Shown: in pieces, positions 53,056 to 61,920 of the stretch | Layout: every line of letters begins with the position of its first letter | Numbering within the stretch: the first letter of the stretch is position 1 | Assembly (NCBI GenBank): GCA_009881125.1 | Contig: WXFH01000023.1 | Coordinates: forward strand, 7,770 to 71,769 | DNA length: 64,000 nucleotides | Source: Acidaminobacter sp. | GTDB lineage: Bacteria > Bacillota_A > Clostridia > Peptostreptococcales > Acidaminobacteraceae | Direction of reading: 5' to 3' | Notes under the pieces: generated by a model | The model's input: the letters and a program-made list of their open reading frames with translations, nothing else | Told to the model about the DNA's origin: nothing | Databases searched by the model: none | Made by a program: the position numbers and the translations under genes

Positions 53056-54429
53056 ATGATCAAATCCAATCCTTTCATTCGACGATTCAAAGTATGGACA
53101 TGGATGCTGCTTGCTCTGATTGTCCTGATCACTTACGTCACCTTGTTTCTGCCTTATAGGTCAGCGCTGGAAAGAATGACACTTGAGAATTATGTTCTGA
53201 TCTCCAAGGCGTCAATAAGCACAGTTGATCAATTCATATTGCGAAGTCATGACAACGCCAGCAATTTTTCCCATGCTTTGATTGAGCACACACCTCTTGA
53301 TGACTATTTGAGTGGGGCGCTGACCTTGGACGAGCTCAAGAAGATCAGTGCCGATGGTTTCTTATACGAAGCCTCTAAACAGCCTCATTTAATCGCCGGT
53401 GCCAGGCTGCTGTTTGGGAGTGTGAACGCGACCATCGGCAGCGAATATCTTCCTGCCCTTTTAAGTCAAAGAAACGACTACAATTCAAACCATGTTCAGA
53501 CGGTTTTTTTGACAGGTCGTGAAACGCCAGGGCTGTTTGTAGCGGTGCCGCTTATGACGAACGGGATGATTTACGGCTATGATTTGATTCTGTACGATCT
53601 CGCCGCTTTAGCCGAACCGCTGAACCGAAATAATATGACACTGTCTTTTGTCGACCTGACACAGCAAAATTTCCTGTTTGACGCCGGGGCCAAGCTGAAG
53701 GAGGCTGGCGGCGTCACGCTTTACGACAATGGCTGGTATACCGGTTTCGTCCTTCCCATTAACGGCACAAACCAGGCGCTGCATGTGTCCACTTCAAACG
53801 AGATTCTCTATGACCGCGTTGAAGACATCATTCTGATGAACCTTTTGGGATTTGCATTGGCGGTTGGGGTTGTGCTGTTTCTCAGCAACCGGTTTATTGT
53901 CTTCCAGGTTCGGCATCTGATGACGCATGCAGAGAAGTCGAAAGAAAAATACAAAGATATCGCGAACCGGGACCAATTGACAGGTACGTTTTCCAGACGC
54001 TATCTAGAGGAATGGAAGGTATCGAATGGCCCGCTCAGCCTGCTTGAGCTGACGCACTTCGTTCTGGCTATGGTGGATGTCAACGACCTCAAGGTGATCA
54101 ATGACACCTACGGTCATAAAACAGGCGATCTCGCGCTGAAGTATGTGGCTGACACCATGAAGCGGACACTGCGCTCAGAGGATGTGATCATCCGCTACGG
54201 CGGTGACGAATTTCTCGTGATCCTGTCCTCTTGCACGTTGGATGAAGCCAATCATATTTTCAGCAGGATCAATCAGGCACTGCAACTGGACCAGCCTTTT
54301 GATTTTCAGCTTTCCATCTCTTACGGTACGGAGTACTTGACGAAGGTGGAACTCATGGACGAGGTGATCCACGCAGCGGATGAGAAGATGTATGCGTTGA
54401 AAGTGAAGAATAGGGCAGTGTTTGCTTAA
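53056..54429 (+). CDS. membrane diguanylate cyclase
   Basis: 457 residues. A first span (about 12-33), an extracytoplasmic sensor region (about 34-255, of unrecognised or dCache-like fold), a second span (about 258-280), and GGDEF (about 300-457) with RDQLTGTFSRRYLEEW and IRYGGDEFLVIL. It makes c-di-GMP in response to an external cue. No RxxD inhibitory site is obvious. Probably cotranscribed with the GGDEF-EAL gene; a terminator follows. Confidence 0.9.
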   Translation: MIKSNPFIRRFKVWTWMLLALIVLITYVTLFLPYRSALERMTLENYVLISKASISTVDQFILRSHDNASNFSHALIEHTPLDDYLSGALTLDELKKISADGFLYEASKQPHLIAGARLLFGSVNATIGSEYLPALLSQRNDYNSNHVQTVFLTGRETPGLFVAVPLMTNGMIYGYDLILYDLAALAEPLNRNNMTLSFVDLTQQNFLFDAGAKLKEAGGVTLYDNGWYTGFVLPINGTNQALHVSTSNEILYDRVEDIILMNLLGFALAVGVVLFLSNRFIVFQVRHLMTHAEKSKEKYKDIANRDQLTGTFSRRYLEEWKVSNGPLSLLELTHFVLAMVDVNDLKVINDTYGHKTGDLALKYVADTMKRTLRSEDVIIRYGGDEFLVILSSCTLDEANHIFSRINQALQLDQPFDFQLSISYGTEYLTKVELMDEVIHAADEKMYALKVKNRAVFA

Positions 54430-54449
54430 TTTAAATGAGAAGTACCCGG

Positions 54450-54485
54450 AAGGAAATTGGCGTCTTATGCCAATTTCCTTTTTTA
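54450..54485 (+). terminator. terminator of the c-di-GMP gene pair
   Basis: AAGGAAATTGGC (54450-54461) and GCCAATTTCCTT (54469-54480) with a 7-nt loop, followed by TTTTATA. Confidence 0.9.
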
Positions 54486-54532
54486 TATAATGCGGCCATT
54501 GTCAACGGATCCAAGGTAGTCTGACATAAAAT

Positions 54533-54672
54533 CAAACTCGGTGTCTGACACTCAGTTGAACTCGGTGTCTGACACTCAGTTTAACTCGGTGTCTGACACT
54601 CAGTTTAACCCGGTGTCTGACACTCAGTTTAACCCGGTGTCTGACACTCAATTAAATTTGGGGCCAGAGTCC
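54533..54672. repeat. 24-bp-period array of GTGTCWGACAC units (array 2)
   Basis: Five exact cores start at 54541, 54565, 54589, 54613 and 54637, each 24 bases apart, with linker CTCAGTTTAACTCG, which is near-identical to the reverse complement of the linker in array 1. A sixth unit at 54661 (GGGCCAGAGTCC) is degenerate but in phase. The array ends about 94 bases before the formate dehydrogenase start. Confidence 0.9.
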
Positions 54673-54765
54673 AACATTCCCGTTTTGCCACATGGAACGA
54701 GGGTATCCATAAGATGATGTCCTTTTATTGTTCACAGAACGCCACTAAGGCAAGGAGGCAGAAGG

Positions 54766-56808
54766 ATGAAACGATTGGAAACCACCTGCGGCTACTGTGG
54801 GTGCGGCTGCGGCATCTACGTCAACGTCGCGGATGATGGCACCCTTCTCGGCATCACGCCAAGCTACAATCACGTGGTAAGTCAGGGCAAGCTGTGCTCT
54901 AAAGGCTGGCATGGCTTCGGCTTCGTACGCGATTCCAGACGGCTGGTCAATCCCCTCGTAAGAAATGAAGACGGCAGCTTCCGCGAAACCACTTGGGAGG
55001 ATGCCTATGACAGAGTCGTTGCAGGCTTCAAAGCCGCCATGACCGGCGAGGACAATACGGAGTCCATTGGTATGCTTTCCTCTGCCCGGTGCACCAACGA
55101 GGAGAATTTCCTCATGGCCAAGTTCGCCAGAAAAGCCCTGCGGACCAGCAGCATTGACCACTGCGCCCGCCTCTGACACAGCCCAACGGTAGCCAGTCTG
55201 GCTATCTCCTTTGGCAGCGGCGCTATGACCAACACCATTGAGGAAATCGGGGACGCGGACTTGATCTTCGTCATAGGCTCCAACACCACGGAGCAGCACC
55301 CCCTCGTGGCCACACGCATTTTCGAAGCCCTCGACAAAGGCGCCAAGCTCTACGTCGCGGATCCAAGGCGCATCCGGCTCACGGACTTCGCCCACGGCTA
55401 TGCGCCTATCGAGCCCGGCACCAACCTGGCCATGATCAATGCCATGATTCACGTCATCATCGAAGAAGGACTTCAGGATCAAAAATTTATAGATGAACGC
55501 ACCAACAGCTACGACATCATGAAAGCGTCTGTGGCGGACTGCACGCCGGAATGGGCAGAGCCCATCACCAAGGTACCGGCTGAGACGATCCGCGACTTCG
55601 CCCGCACCTACGCTACCAGCGACAAGGCCATGATCCTCTATACTATGGGGGTAACCCAGCACGTGACGGCTACCCGCAGCATCTGCGCCCTCGCCAACCT
55701 GGCCATGCTGACCGGCCACGTAGGCCGTCCGTCCACCGGCATCAACCCTCTCAGGGGACAAAACAACGTCCAGGGCTCCGGCGACATGGCGACGCTGCCG
55801 GATTACCTCCCTGGCTACCAGCGTCCGGAATGGCCGACCACCTGGGAACGCTTTTCCAAAGCCTGGGGCGACTTTTCCTGTCTGCGCGGCAAAGTCATGT
55901 CGGAGATGTTCGACCTGATCGACGAGGGCAAGATGAAAGCCATGTACATAGTGGGTGAGAATCCGGTTTTATCCGATCCGGATCAGAACCACACCATCCA
56001 CGCCCTCAAGAAACTGCCTTTCCTGGTGGTTCAAGACCTCTTCCTGACGGAAACCGCCGAATACGCGGACATCGTACTGCCGGCCTCCAGCTGGCTGGAA
56101 AAGGACGGCACCTACACCAACACCGAACGCCGGGTCCAGCTCATCCGCAAAGTCATTGAGCCCGTAGGCAACTCCAAGCCCGACTGGATCATCCTCAACG
56201 AACTCATGCAGCGCATGGGCCTGGACGTCGACTATAAATCCACTTCCGAAATCATGGACGAAATCAACCTCCTCGTCCCAACCTATGCCGGCATCACCCA
56301 CGAGCGCATCCAGGAGGTCGGCATCCAGTGGCCGTGTCCGGACAAAAATCATCCGGGTACCCCAATCCTCCACGTTGGCCAGTTCAGGCGACAAGGCGGA
56401 AAAGGCCTCTTCACCATCAACAACTTTGAGCGCGAGGGCGAGCGCACCAGCGAAGAATTCCCGTTCATAATGACCACCGGCCGCGTCACCCATCAGTATC
56501 ACACCGGCACCATGACCCGCAAGGTCTGGACCCTGCACAGGGAATACCCTCACGGCTTCGTGGAGATCAACGTCAAGGACGCCGAAGCACTGGGCATCAA
56601 GGAGCACCAGATGGTCCGCGTCACCTCCGCCCGTGGAAGCATCACCGCCATGGCCGCGATCACCGACCGCATCAACGAAAAGACCATATTCATGCCGTTC
56701 CACTTTGCCGAATCCCCTGTCAACCGACTGACCGGCCAGCATCTGGATCCGCTGATCAAGATCCCCGAGCTCAAGGTCACAGCCGTCAGAATCGAGGTGG
56801 AAAAATGA
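54766..56808 (+). CDS. fdhF: selenocysteine-containing formate dehydrogenase, catalytic subunit
   Basis: 680 residues if UGA 55174-55176 is read as Sec137. N-terminal Fe4S4 site C8-x2-C11-x3-C15...C44 (CGYCGCGC, KLCSKGW). The Sec lies in CARL-U-HSPTVA, exactly where Sec or Cys ligates Mo/W in formate dehydrogenases. Further molybdopterin segments are FVIGSNTTEQHPL, GINPLRGQNNVQGSGDM and the C-terminal TTGRVTHQYHTGTMTRK. It oxidises formate to CO2 or the reverse. The frame is identical on both sides of the UGA and an SECIS-like hairpin follows it, so this is not a frameshift. The next gene overlaps by 4 nt. Confidence 0.93.
55174..55176 (+). other. in-frame UGA read as selenocysteine
   Basis: Codon 137 of the formate dehydrogenase gene, flanked by CARL and HSPTVA in the same frame. 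Confidence 0.92.
55177..55215 (+). promoter_or_regulatory. bacterial SECIS-like hairpin
   Basis: TAGCC (55190-55194) pairs with GGCTA (55200-55204) around AGTCT, 13 bases after the UGA. The apical GUCU resembles the SelB-recognised loop of E. coli fdhF. Confidence 0.7.
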
Positions 56809-58766
56809 AGACCCCGCTGCTCTATCAACTGGAAAAATCAAAGCTCGACCTCGTCCTGGGCCGCTGGAATCAAACCATCCCGGTTTACGTCCCTTCCGGC
56901 AAGGGCAAAGACATTTCCCTTTTGCCGATGGTCGACTTCCCCCGCACCGAAGCCTACATCAACCTCACCCTGCCCGTCAAAGAGATGATGTTCGAGCAGA
57001 AGGAAGCCCTGTTCCGCTGGGATCGGGACGCTGGCGGCGTGAAAGTGGAGAATCTCTCAAATCAGCACGCCGGCGAAAGAATCCTGTATGGCGTCCGGGC
57101 GTGCGATACCTACGGCGTCGGGTATACCGACCACTTCTATTTGAAGGAGTTTGAGGATACCAACTATGCCTCACGACGCGACAAGGTTTTTATAGTCGCT
57201 GTGAACTGCTTGAAGGCCGGCCCGCACTGCTTCTGTACGTCGGTGGGGACGGGGGTTTTCTCGACTACGGGTCACGACCTTGCTTTGACAGAGCTGGAGG
57301 GCTTCTACTTGGTGGAGTCTGCCACAGCAAAAGGACAGCAGCTGATCGAAGCCGCGGCGGACTTTTTCGTGCCGGTATCTGATGAGTTTGCCGGGGACGT
57401 CTCCCCCGGAACCCTCCTGGCCATGAAGGAACAGCTCAGGCAGAAAGTAGCAGACAGCTTCCCGCTGAAGATGGATCTGACCAACCTCCACGAGGATATG
57501 GCGAGGACCTTCAACGCGGACTTCTGGCTGGACGAGGCCAATGCCTGCATAGGCTGTACCGGTTGCACCAACGTCTGCCCGACCTGCACCTGCTTCAACG
57601 TCGTAGAGGAGAACCGGGACAAGGATCACGGCATGCGCGTCCGCTATTGGGATTCCTGCCAGAGCGACCACTTTACCCGCAACGCGGAGTTCCACAATCC
57701 GCGCAATGCTTTGTCCAGAACCCGGTACAGGGTCTATGACAAGCTGAAGTATATCGAGGAGCGCTTCGGTTACAAGGGCTGCTCAGGCTGTGGCCGATGC
57801 ACAGATGTCTGCCCTACCTACATCAGCATCATAGACATTATCCACTCGATCCAGAAAGAAGCGAAGGAAAATCCGGAGCCCCCTGCAATTCATCAGATCA
57901 CAGCCATGCGCCACGAGATCTTCGACCGCGAAATCAACGTGCGAAACGGTCTCTTCACGCCGGATGTGGCGACCATCACGAAGATCGAGCTGGAGACCCC
58001 CGAGATCAAGCGGATCTATGTCAAATATGACGATCCGGCGCTGCACAAGAACTTTAAGCTGAATGGCCAGTTCTTCCAAATTACCGTCTTTGGCGAGGGC
58101 GAGGTACCAATCTCCATCCCGTTCGGCCCTGAGGAAAGCGACGAGTTCGACTTCTGCTTCAAGAATGTGGGTACTGTCTCCAACATCCTTTACAATTTGA
58201 AGGTAGGCGACAAAGTTGGACTACGGGGTCCTTACGGCAGACCATTCCCGTACGAGCCTCTCAAAGGGCGCAACCTGGTCTTTATAGGATCCGGTGTAGC
58301 CATGGCGCCGCTCAGAACCATTCTGGTCCAGGTCGTGGACAACCTGCAGGACTTTGGAAAGGTGGTCATCATGGCCAGCGCGCTGCAATACGACAAGGTC
58401 ATCTACAAGGATGAGCTGAAGCTCTGGTCAGAGCTCGAGGGTGTCGAAGTCCACTATGCTCTCAAGGATCCAACGGATCAGGTCAAGGCTCACCAAGGCT
58501 ACATCAACGACTTGCTGCCGGACTTGGATCTGGACTGGAGCAACACCACGGCGCTGGTCTGCGCGTCGCCAAAGCGGATTAAGGAAGTCTCCAAGGACCT
58601 CCTCGCCCTGGGCATTAAACCGACGGACATCCTGACCACCCTTGAAACCCACATGCGCTGCGGCGCAGGCAAGTGCGGCCACTGTAAAGTAGGCAGCCAC
58701 TACATGTGCGTCGACGGTCCGGTCTTCACCTATGAAGAGATGATGGCGCTGCCGCCGGAATATTAG
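56805..58766 (+). CDS. fused iron-sulfur / FAD-NAD(P) electron-transfer partner of formate dehydrogenase
   Basis: 653 residues. Residues about 1-230 match the N-terminal domain of hydrogenase/sulfite-reductase beta subunits (HydB, AsrA); Fe4S4 motifs follow, CIGCTGCTNVCPTC near 248 and CSGCGRCTDVCP near 326. Residues about 370-480 are an FAD domain (GQFFQITVFG) and about 485-605 an NAD(P) domain (VFIGSGVAMAPLRTI), ending in a 2Fe2S-type cluster (MRCGAGKCGHCKVGSHYMC), as in HydG, AsrB and PyrK. These are normally two subunits, fused here. It probably passes formate electrons to NAD(P)+ or exchanges them with ferredoxin. ATG overlaps the fdhF stop. Confidence 0.88.
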   Translation: MKTPLLYQLEKSKLDLVLGRWNQTIPVYVPSGKGKDISLLPMVDFPRTEAYINLTLPVKEMMFEQKEALFRWDRDAGGVKVENLSNQHAGERILYGVRACDTYGVGYTDHFYLKEFEDTNYASRRDKVFIVAVNCLKAGPHCFCTSVGTGVFSTTGHDLALTELEGFYLVESATAKGQQLIEAAADFFVPVSDEFAGDVSPGTLLAMKEQLRQKVADSFPLKMDLTNLHEDMARTFNADFWLDEANACIGCTGCTNVCPTCTCFNVVEENRDKDHGMRVRYWDSCQSDHFTRNAEFHNPRNALSRTRYRVYDKLKYIEERFGYKGCSGCGRCTDVCPTYISIIDIIHSIQKEAKENPEPPAIHQITAMRHEIFDREINVRNGLFTPDVATITKIELETPEIKRIYVKYDDPALHKNFKLNGQFFQITVFGEGEVPISIPFGPEESDEFDFCFKNVGTVSNILYNLKVGDKVGLRGPYGRPFPYEPLKGRNLVFIGSGVAMAPLRTILVQVVDNLQDFGKVVIMASALQYDKVIYKDELKLWSELEGVEVHYALKDPTDQVKAHQGYINDLLPDLDLDWSNTTALVCASPKRIKEVSKDLLALGIKPTDILTTLETHMRCGAGKCGHCKVGSHYMCVDGPVFTYEEMMALPPEY

Positions 58767-58795
58767 GATCAAGTCAAGTCAAATCAAGGACATGG

Positions 58796-58832
58796 AAAAC
58801 CCGCCCGAAGCTTGCGCTTGGGGCGGGTTTTT
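58796..58832 (+). terminator. fdh operon terminator
   Basis: AAAACCCGCCC (58796-58806) and GGGCGGGTTTT (58821-58831) with a 14-nt loop and T-run. Confidence 0.9.
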
Positions 58833-58838
58833 GGTTTA

Positions 58839-58865
58839 GAAACTCGGTGTCAGACACCGAGTTTC
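58839..58865 (-). repeat. GTGTCWGACAC palindrome after the acidic protein gene stop
   Basis: Perfect 13-bp arms, core 58847-58857, starting 7 bases after the stop at 58873. Confidence 0.88.
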
Positions 58866-58872
58866 TGACTTA

Positions 58873-60015
58873 TTAATTGCCTTTATTCTTTCCATTGCCT
58901 TTATTAGCTGAGTTGCCTGGGGCAGGCGGTGCTTCCATGTCTTCCAATTCATCAATACGATCATTTAAAAAGTCACGGATTTCATCTTCATAGTCGTCAG
59001 CGTCAGTTTTTAAGACGCCATTGAACTCAGTGTTAGGACCCATTAATTTAGATACTTCGGAAATTAGGTTGGTGCCCATATATCGGTTGGATATGCCAAG
59101 TTCTTTCAGAATTTTGTTAGCGACGGCAGGGGCTGCAGGATAGTTATCCATGTCTTTGTCGTCATTATCACCATTGTCGCCATTTTCATCTTCATCATAT
59201 ATGACTTCTACAGTAATCTCATCTTCAAATTTTAGTACATCGTCACCATCGCCATCTTCATCAGGATTGATCCATGCGAAAACAGTAATCACAAACTCAT
59301 CTTCCACGGAAAGGTTCCATTCAGCCTCAAAATTGAATTTGTCATTCGACAACATAACATATTCACTTGGCTGATCAATGAGTGTGATATATTGTGGTGC
59401 GCCATCCCCATCAATTTCAATTCTCAGGAATTCCAGCACATCCCCTTCATCAGCTTGAACCCAGCCTTTGATGAGCGTGTCATCACTCCAGTTGTCCACA
59501 ACAATGTCTTTGTTTGGTTTTGTTAACTGTAAATCATAGTCCGTCTCATAATCGAATTTGAATTCTACGGACTTAATGTCATATTCTGTTTGATAGCCAA
59601 GATCTTGATCATCCGGTTCAATGCGTGTACTTACCTCAATGTTATAATCGTCGTCATCATTATCTTCAATATTAAAATCATCCGGGCTAACGACAAATTT
59701 AAAAGCAAACTTCTCGTCTTCCCATTCGCCAATAACGTCATCGAAATCAGAATCGTCACTTTCAATTTCCAGTTCCACGTCATTGATGGTAAGTTTTATC
59801 CATTCAATGATGTCTTCATCATTAGCCATGATATAACCTGTAACAAAGAACTCATCATCTTCATTTAGAAGCTTTAACTCTTCGTCAGGGGTCTCAATAA
59901 CTACTTTATACTCCCCTTCATCTACATAAGCAAACGCAAACGCTGACATCATCATAATCAGCACGGTCGACAAAAACATCGCAATAAGTCGTTTCAAAAT
60001 ATCACGTCCTTTCAA
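58873..60015 (-). CDS. highly acidic secreted protein
   Basis: 380 residues. Signal peptide about 1-29 (cleavage near AFA-YVDEG). The mature part is very rich in Asp and Glu, with repeated beta-like modules of the form hydrophobic strand, IEIDGDG or LTINDVELEIESDDSD, and a run ENGDNGDNDDKDMDN near 280. The C-terminal tail GNSANKGNGKNKGN is basic and Gly/Asn-rich. Asp-rich modules suggest Ca2+ binding in the cell envelope (inference). No family recognised. It is divergent from the SLH/WG protein gene. Confidence 0.7.
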   Translation of the reverse strand: MKGRDILKRLIAMFLSTVLIMMMSAFAFAYVDEGEYKVVIETPDEELKLLNEDDEFFVTGYIMANDEDIIEWIKLTINDVELEIESDDSDFDDVIGEWEDEKFAFKFVVSPDDFNIEDNDDDDYNIEVSTRIEPDDQDLGYQTEYDIKSVEFKFDYETDYDLQLTKPNKDIVVDNWSDDTLIKGWVQADEGDVLEFLRIEIDGDGAPQYITLIDQPSEYVMLSNDKFNFEAEWNLSVEDEFVITVFAWINPDEDGDGDDVLKFEDEITVEVIYDEDENGDNGDNDDKDMDNYPAAPAVANKILKELGISNRYMGTNLISEVSKLMGPNTEFNGVLKTDADDYEDEIRDFLNDRIDELEDMEAPPAPGNSANKGNGKNKGN

Positions 60016-60188
60016 GCAAAGGGTAACATAACACCGGTGTTCCTTCTTACATTATACCTCAAATACCTTAAAATATTCAAAAACACAAAAAAGTAACACA
60101 ACTCTCATCTGAGGTTTTATTGCCAAAGTGGGTAAAAAGACACTATATCCTCAAAATTCAGCCATTTCCCTACAAGGAGGTTTCAATT

Positions 60189-61805
60189 ATGTTTGAAAGG
60201 ATATTCTTTTTAAACCCGCGTGCAAATCCACGTTTCAATGCATCCAGAATTACGTTGCTTGTGTTTGTGCTGATCACGACCATCGGCATGATCTCTGGGA
60301 GCTATGCCGCCGGCCCAACTGCCGGTCAAGAGCTGCGGGCCATGGGGCTGATTGAAGGTAAAACCGGTGGTGACCTGGCGGAAAACGACTATCTGACCCG
60401 AACGGAAATGATGGTCATTCTGGCCAGAATGCTGGGCGAATTCAATCAGGCTGCTGCATGGCAGGCGCCTTCCACATTTCTGGATGCCAGGAACCATTGG
60501 GGTGAGCCCTATGTGGCTTACGCGCAGTACCGGGAATGGACTTCAGGCATAGGCGGCAATTTATTTGGCTACGAACAGCGCCACACGGTTCAGGAGGCCA
60601 GCGTCTTCATGCTGAAGGCCCTCGGCTATACGACCCCGGAAGACTTCATTTGGGAAACCGCCTTCGACACCGCTCGAGAACTGGGGCTCTTCAATGGTCT
60701 GGCCTTGACTCAGGAACAGGACATCCTCAGGGGCGATCTGTTCAGGCTCATGATGAATACCCTCGAAACGCCTGCCAAGGGGCATCCTTACCGGCTCGGA
60801 GATCAGCTTGGCGTTACAGTGGCACCTTCCTTTGCAGCAACTATGGCCGCTGCCCGGACGAATACTCCAATGGCCGCCGTCCGAATTGGCGACCGGTGGG
60901 GCTACATGACCTCGGATGGGAAGCTTGGGATCCGCTTCCTCTACAGTCAGGCCCAGGATTTTTCCGAGAATCTCGCCGCAGTGGCCCAGAATGGAAAAGT
61001 CGGCTTCATTGACAAAGCCGGCACTATGATGATTCCATTCAATTACGAAGACGCAGGAAGCTTTGCCGATGGTCTCGCCCCCGCAAAATACGGCGGCAAA
61101 TACGGCTTCATCGACAAAAACGCAAATTGGGTCATCGAACCCGCCTACGAGTTTGCCGACCAGTTCTCTGAGGGTCTGGCCCGCGTGGTCGTTGCCGGCA
61201 AAATTGGCTATATCGACAAAACCGGGACTATGATCATTCAGCCGTCCTTTACGGCTGCCAACAGCTTTAAAAACGGCATTGCCGCGATCCAGGAGAATGG
61301 CCTGATCGGCTATATCAACCGCTCAGGCACCAAGGTGATTGCCCCTAAATATCTCGTCGCCGGCAACGGAGCCGACGGTATGATTCGGTTCAATTCAGGC
61401 ACTTCCATAGGCTTCATGAATACCAGCGGCGCTGTGATCCTGTCTGCGAATTATCTGTGGGCAGACAACTTTTCAGAAGGGTTGGCCGTCGTCGAGTCAA
61501 ACGTCAGCAGCGGCTTCGCCTTCCACTATATCAACACCGCGGGTACCCGTGTTTTCAGCCAAAGCTATCAAGACGCCTATCCTTTTGCCGATGGTCTCGC
61601 CTTCGTCATGTCCGGCGGCAAATATGGCATCATTGACAAATCCGGCACTATGGTGGTTCAGCCAAAATTCAGCTATGTCGACCAGGAAGGCTTCTCAAAC
61701 GGCCTCGCCCGGATCCTCTCCAAAGATCAGGTTGGATTTATCAACCGCAGCGGCACCGTGGTCATTGCGGCACAGTTTGATGAAGCACGGCGGTTTGTTA
61801 AGTGA
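60189..61805 (+). CDS. secreted SLH-domain and WG-repeat protein
   Basis: About 538 residues. Signal or anchor at about 18-42 (cleavage near SYA-AG), then two to three S-layer-homology-like stretches (LRAMGLIEGKTGGDLAENDY, YVAYAQYREWTSGIGGN) to about 210, and about eight WG/KWG-type beta repeats to the end, each with GKYGFIDKNANWVIEP-like text followed by FADGLA or FSEGLA. SLH parts attach proteins to the wall; WG repeats are presumed binding modules. ATG 60189 has AAGGAGG upstream. Two repeat units carry the iterated decamer (61065, 61587). Confidence 0.85.
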   Translation: MFERIFFLNPRANPRFNASRITLLVFVLITTIGMISGSYAAGPTAGQELRAMGLIEGKTGGDLAENDYLTRTEMMVILARMLGEFNQAAAWQAPSTFLDARNHWGEPYVAYAQYREWTSGIGGNLFGYEQRHTVQEASVFMLKALGYTTPEDFIWETAFDTARELGLFNGLALTQEQDILRGDLFRLMMNTLETPAKGHPYRLGDQLGVTVAPSFAATMAAARTNTPMAAVRIGDRWGYMTSDGKLGIRFLYSQAQDFSENLAAVAQNGKVGFIDKAGTMMIPFNYEDAGSFADGLAPAKYGGKYGFIDKNANWVIEPAYEFADQFSEGLARVVVAGKIGYIDKTGTMIIQPSFTAANSFKNGIAAIQENGLIGYINRSGTKVIAPKYLVAGNGADGMIRFNSGTSIGFMNTSGAVILSANYLWADNFSEGLAVVESNVSSGFAFHYINTAGTRVFSQSYQDAYPFADGLAFVMSGGKYGIIDKSGTMVVQPKFSYVDQEGFSNGLARILSKDQVGFINRSGTVVIAAQFDEARRFVK

Positions 61806-61832
61806 TGTGAGTCCGTCAAGTGAAAAAAAGGT

Positions 61833-61876
61833 AAAAAAAGGATGAAACGGTTTTTTGACCGTTTCATCCTTTTTTC
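61833..61876 (+). terminator. terminator of the SLH/WG gene
   Basis: AAAGGATGAAACGG (ending 61850) pairs with CCGTTTCATCCTTT (from 61859), closed by A and T runs. Confidence 0.92.
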
Positions 61877-61889
61877 GTTGTCTGAAGGT

Positions 61890-61916
61890 GAAACTGGGTG
61901 TCAGACACCCGGTTTC
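61890..61916. repeat. GTGTCWGACAC palindrome, single copy
   Basis: Core 61898-61908 with arms GAAACTGG / CCGGTTTC (one wobble). It lies between the terminator and the EamA gene end. Confidence 0.85.
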
Positions 61917-61920
61917 GCCC

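Noticed and set aside
55170..55230. Frameshift or nonsense mutation in formate dehydrogenase
   Set aside because: The frame is unchanged on both sides, the UGA is at the known Sec position and an SECIS-like hairpin follows.
54745..55761. 338-codon frame antisense to the formate dehydrogenase gene
   Set aside because: Shadow frame produced by GC-rich third positions of the real gene; it ignores the Sec-containing gene on the other strand.
55969..56841. 290-codon frame antisense to the formate dehydrogenase gene
   Set aside because: Same reason: complete overlap with a well-supported enzyme gene and no start signal.
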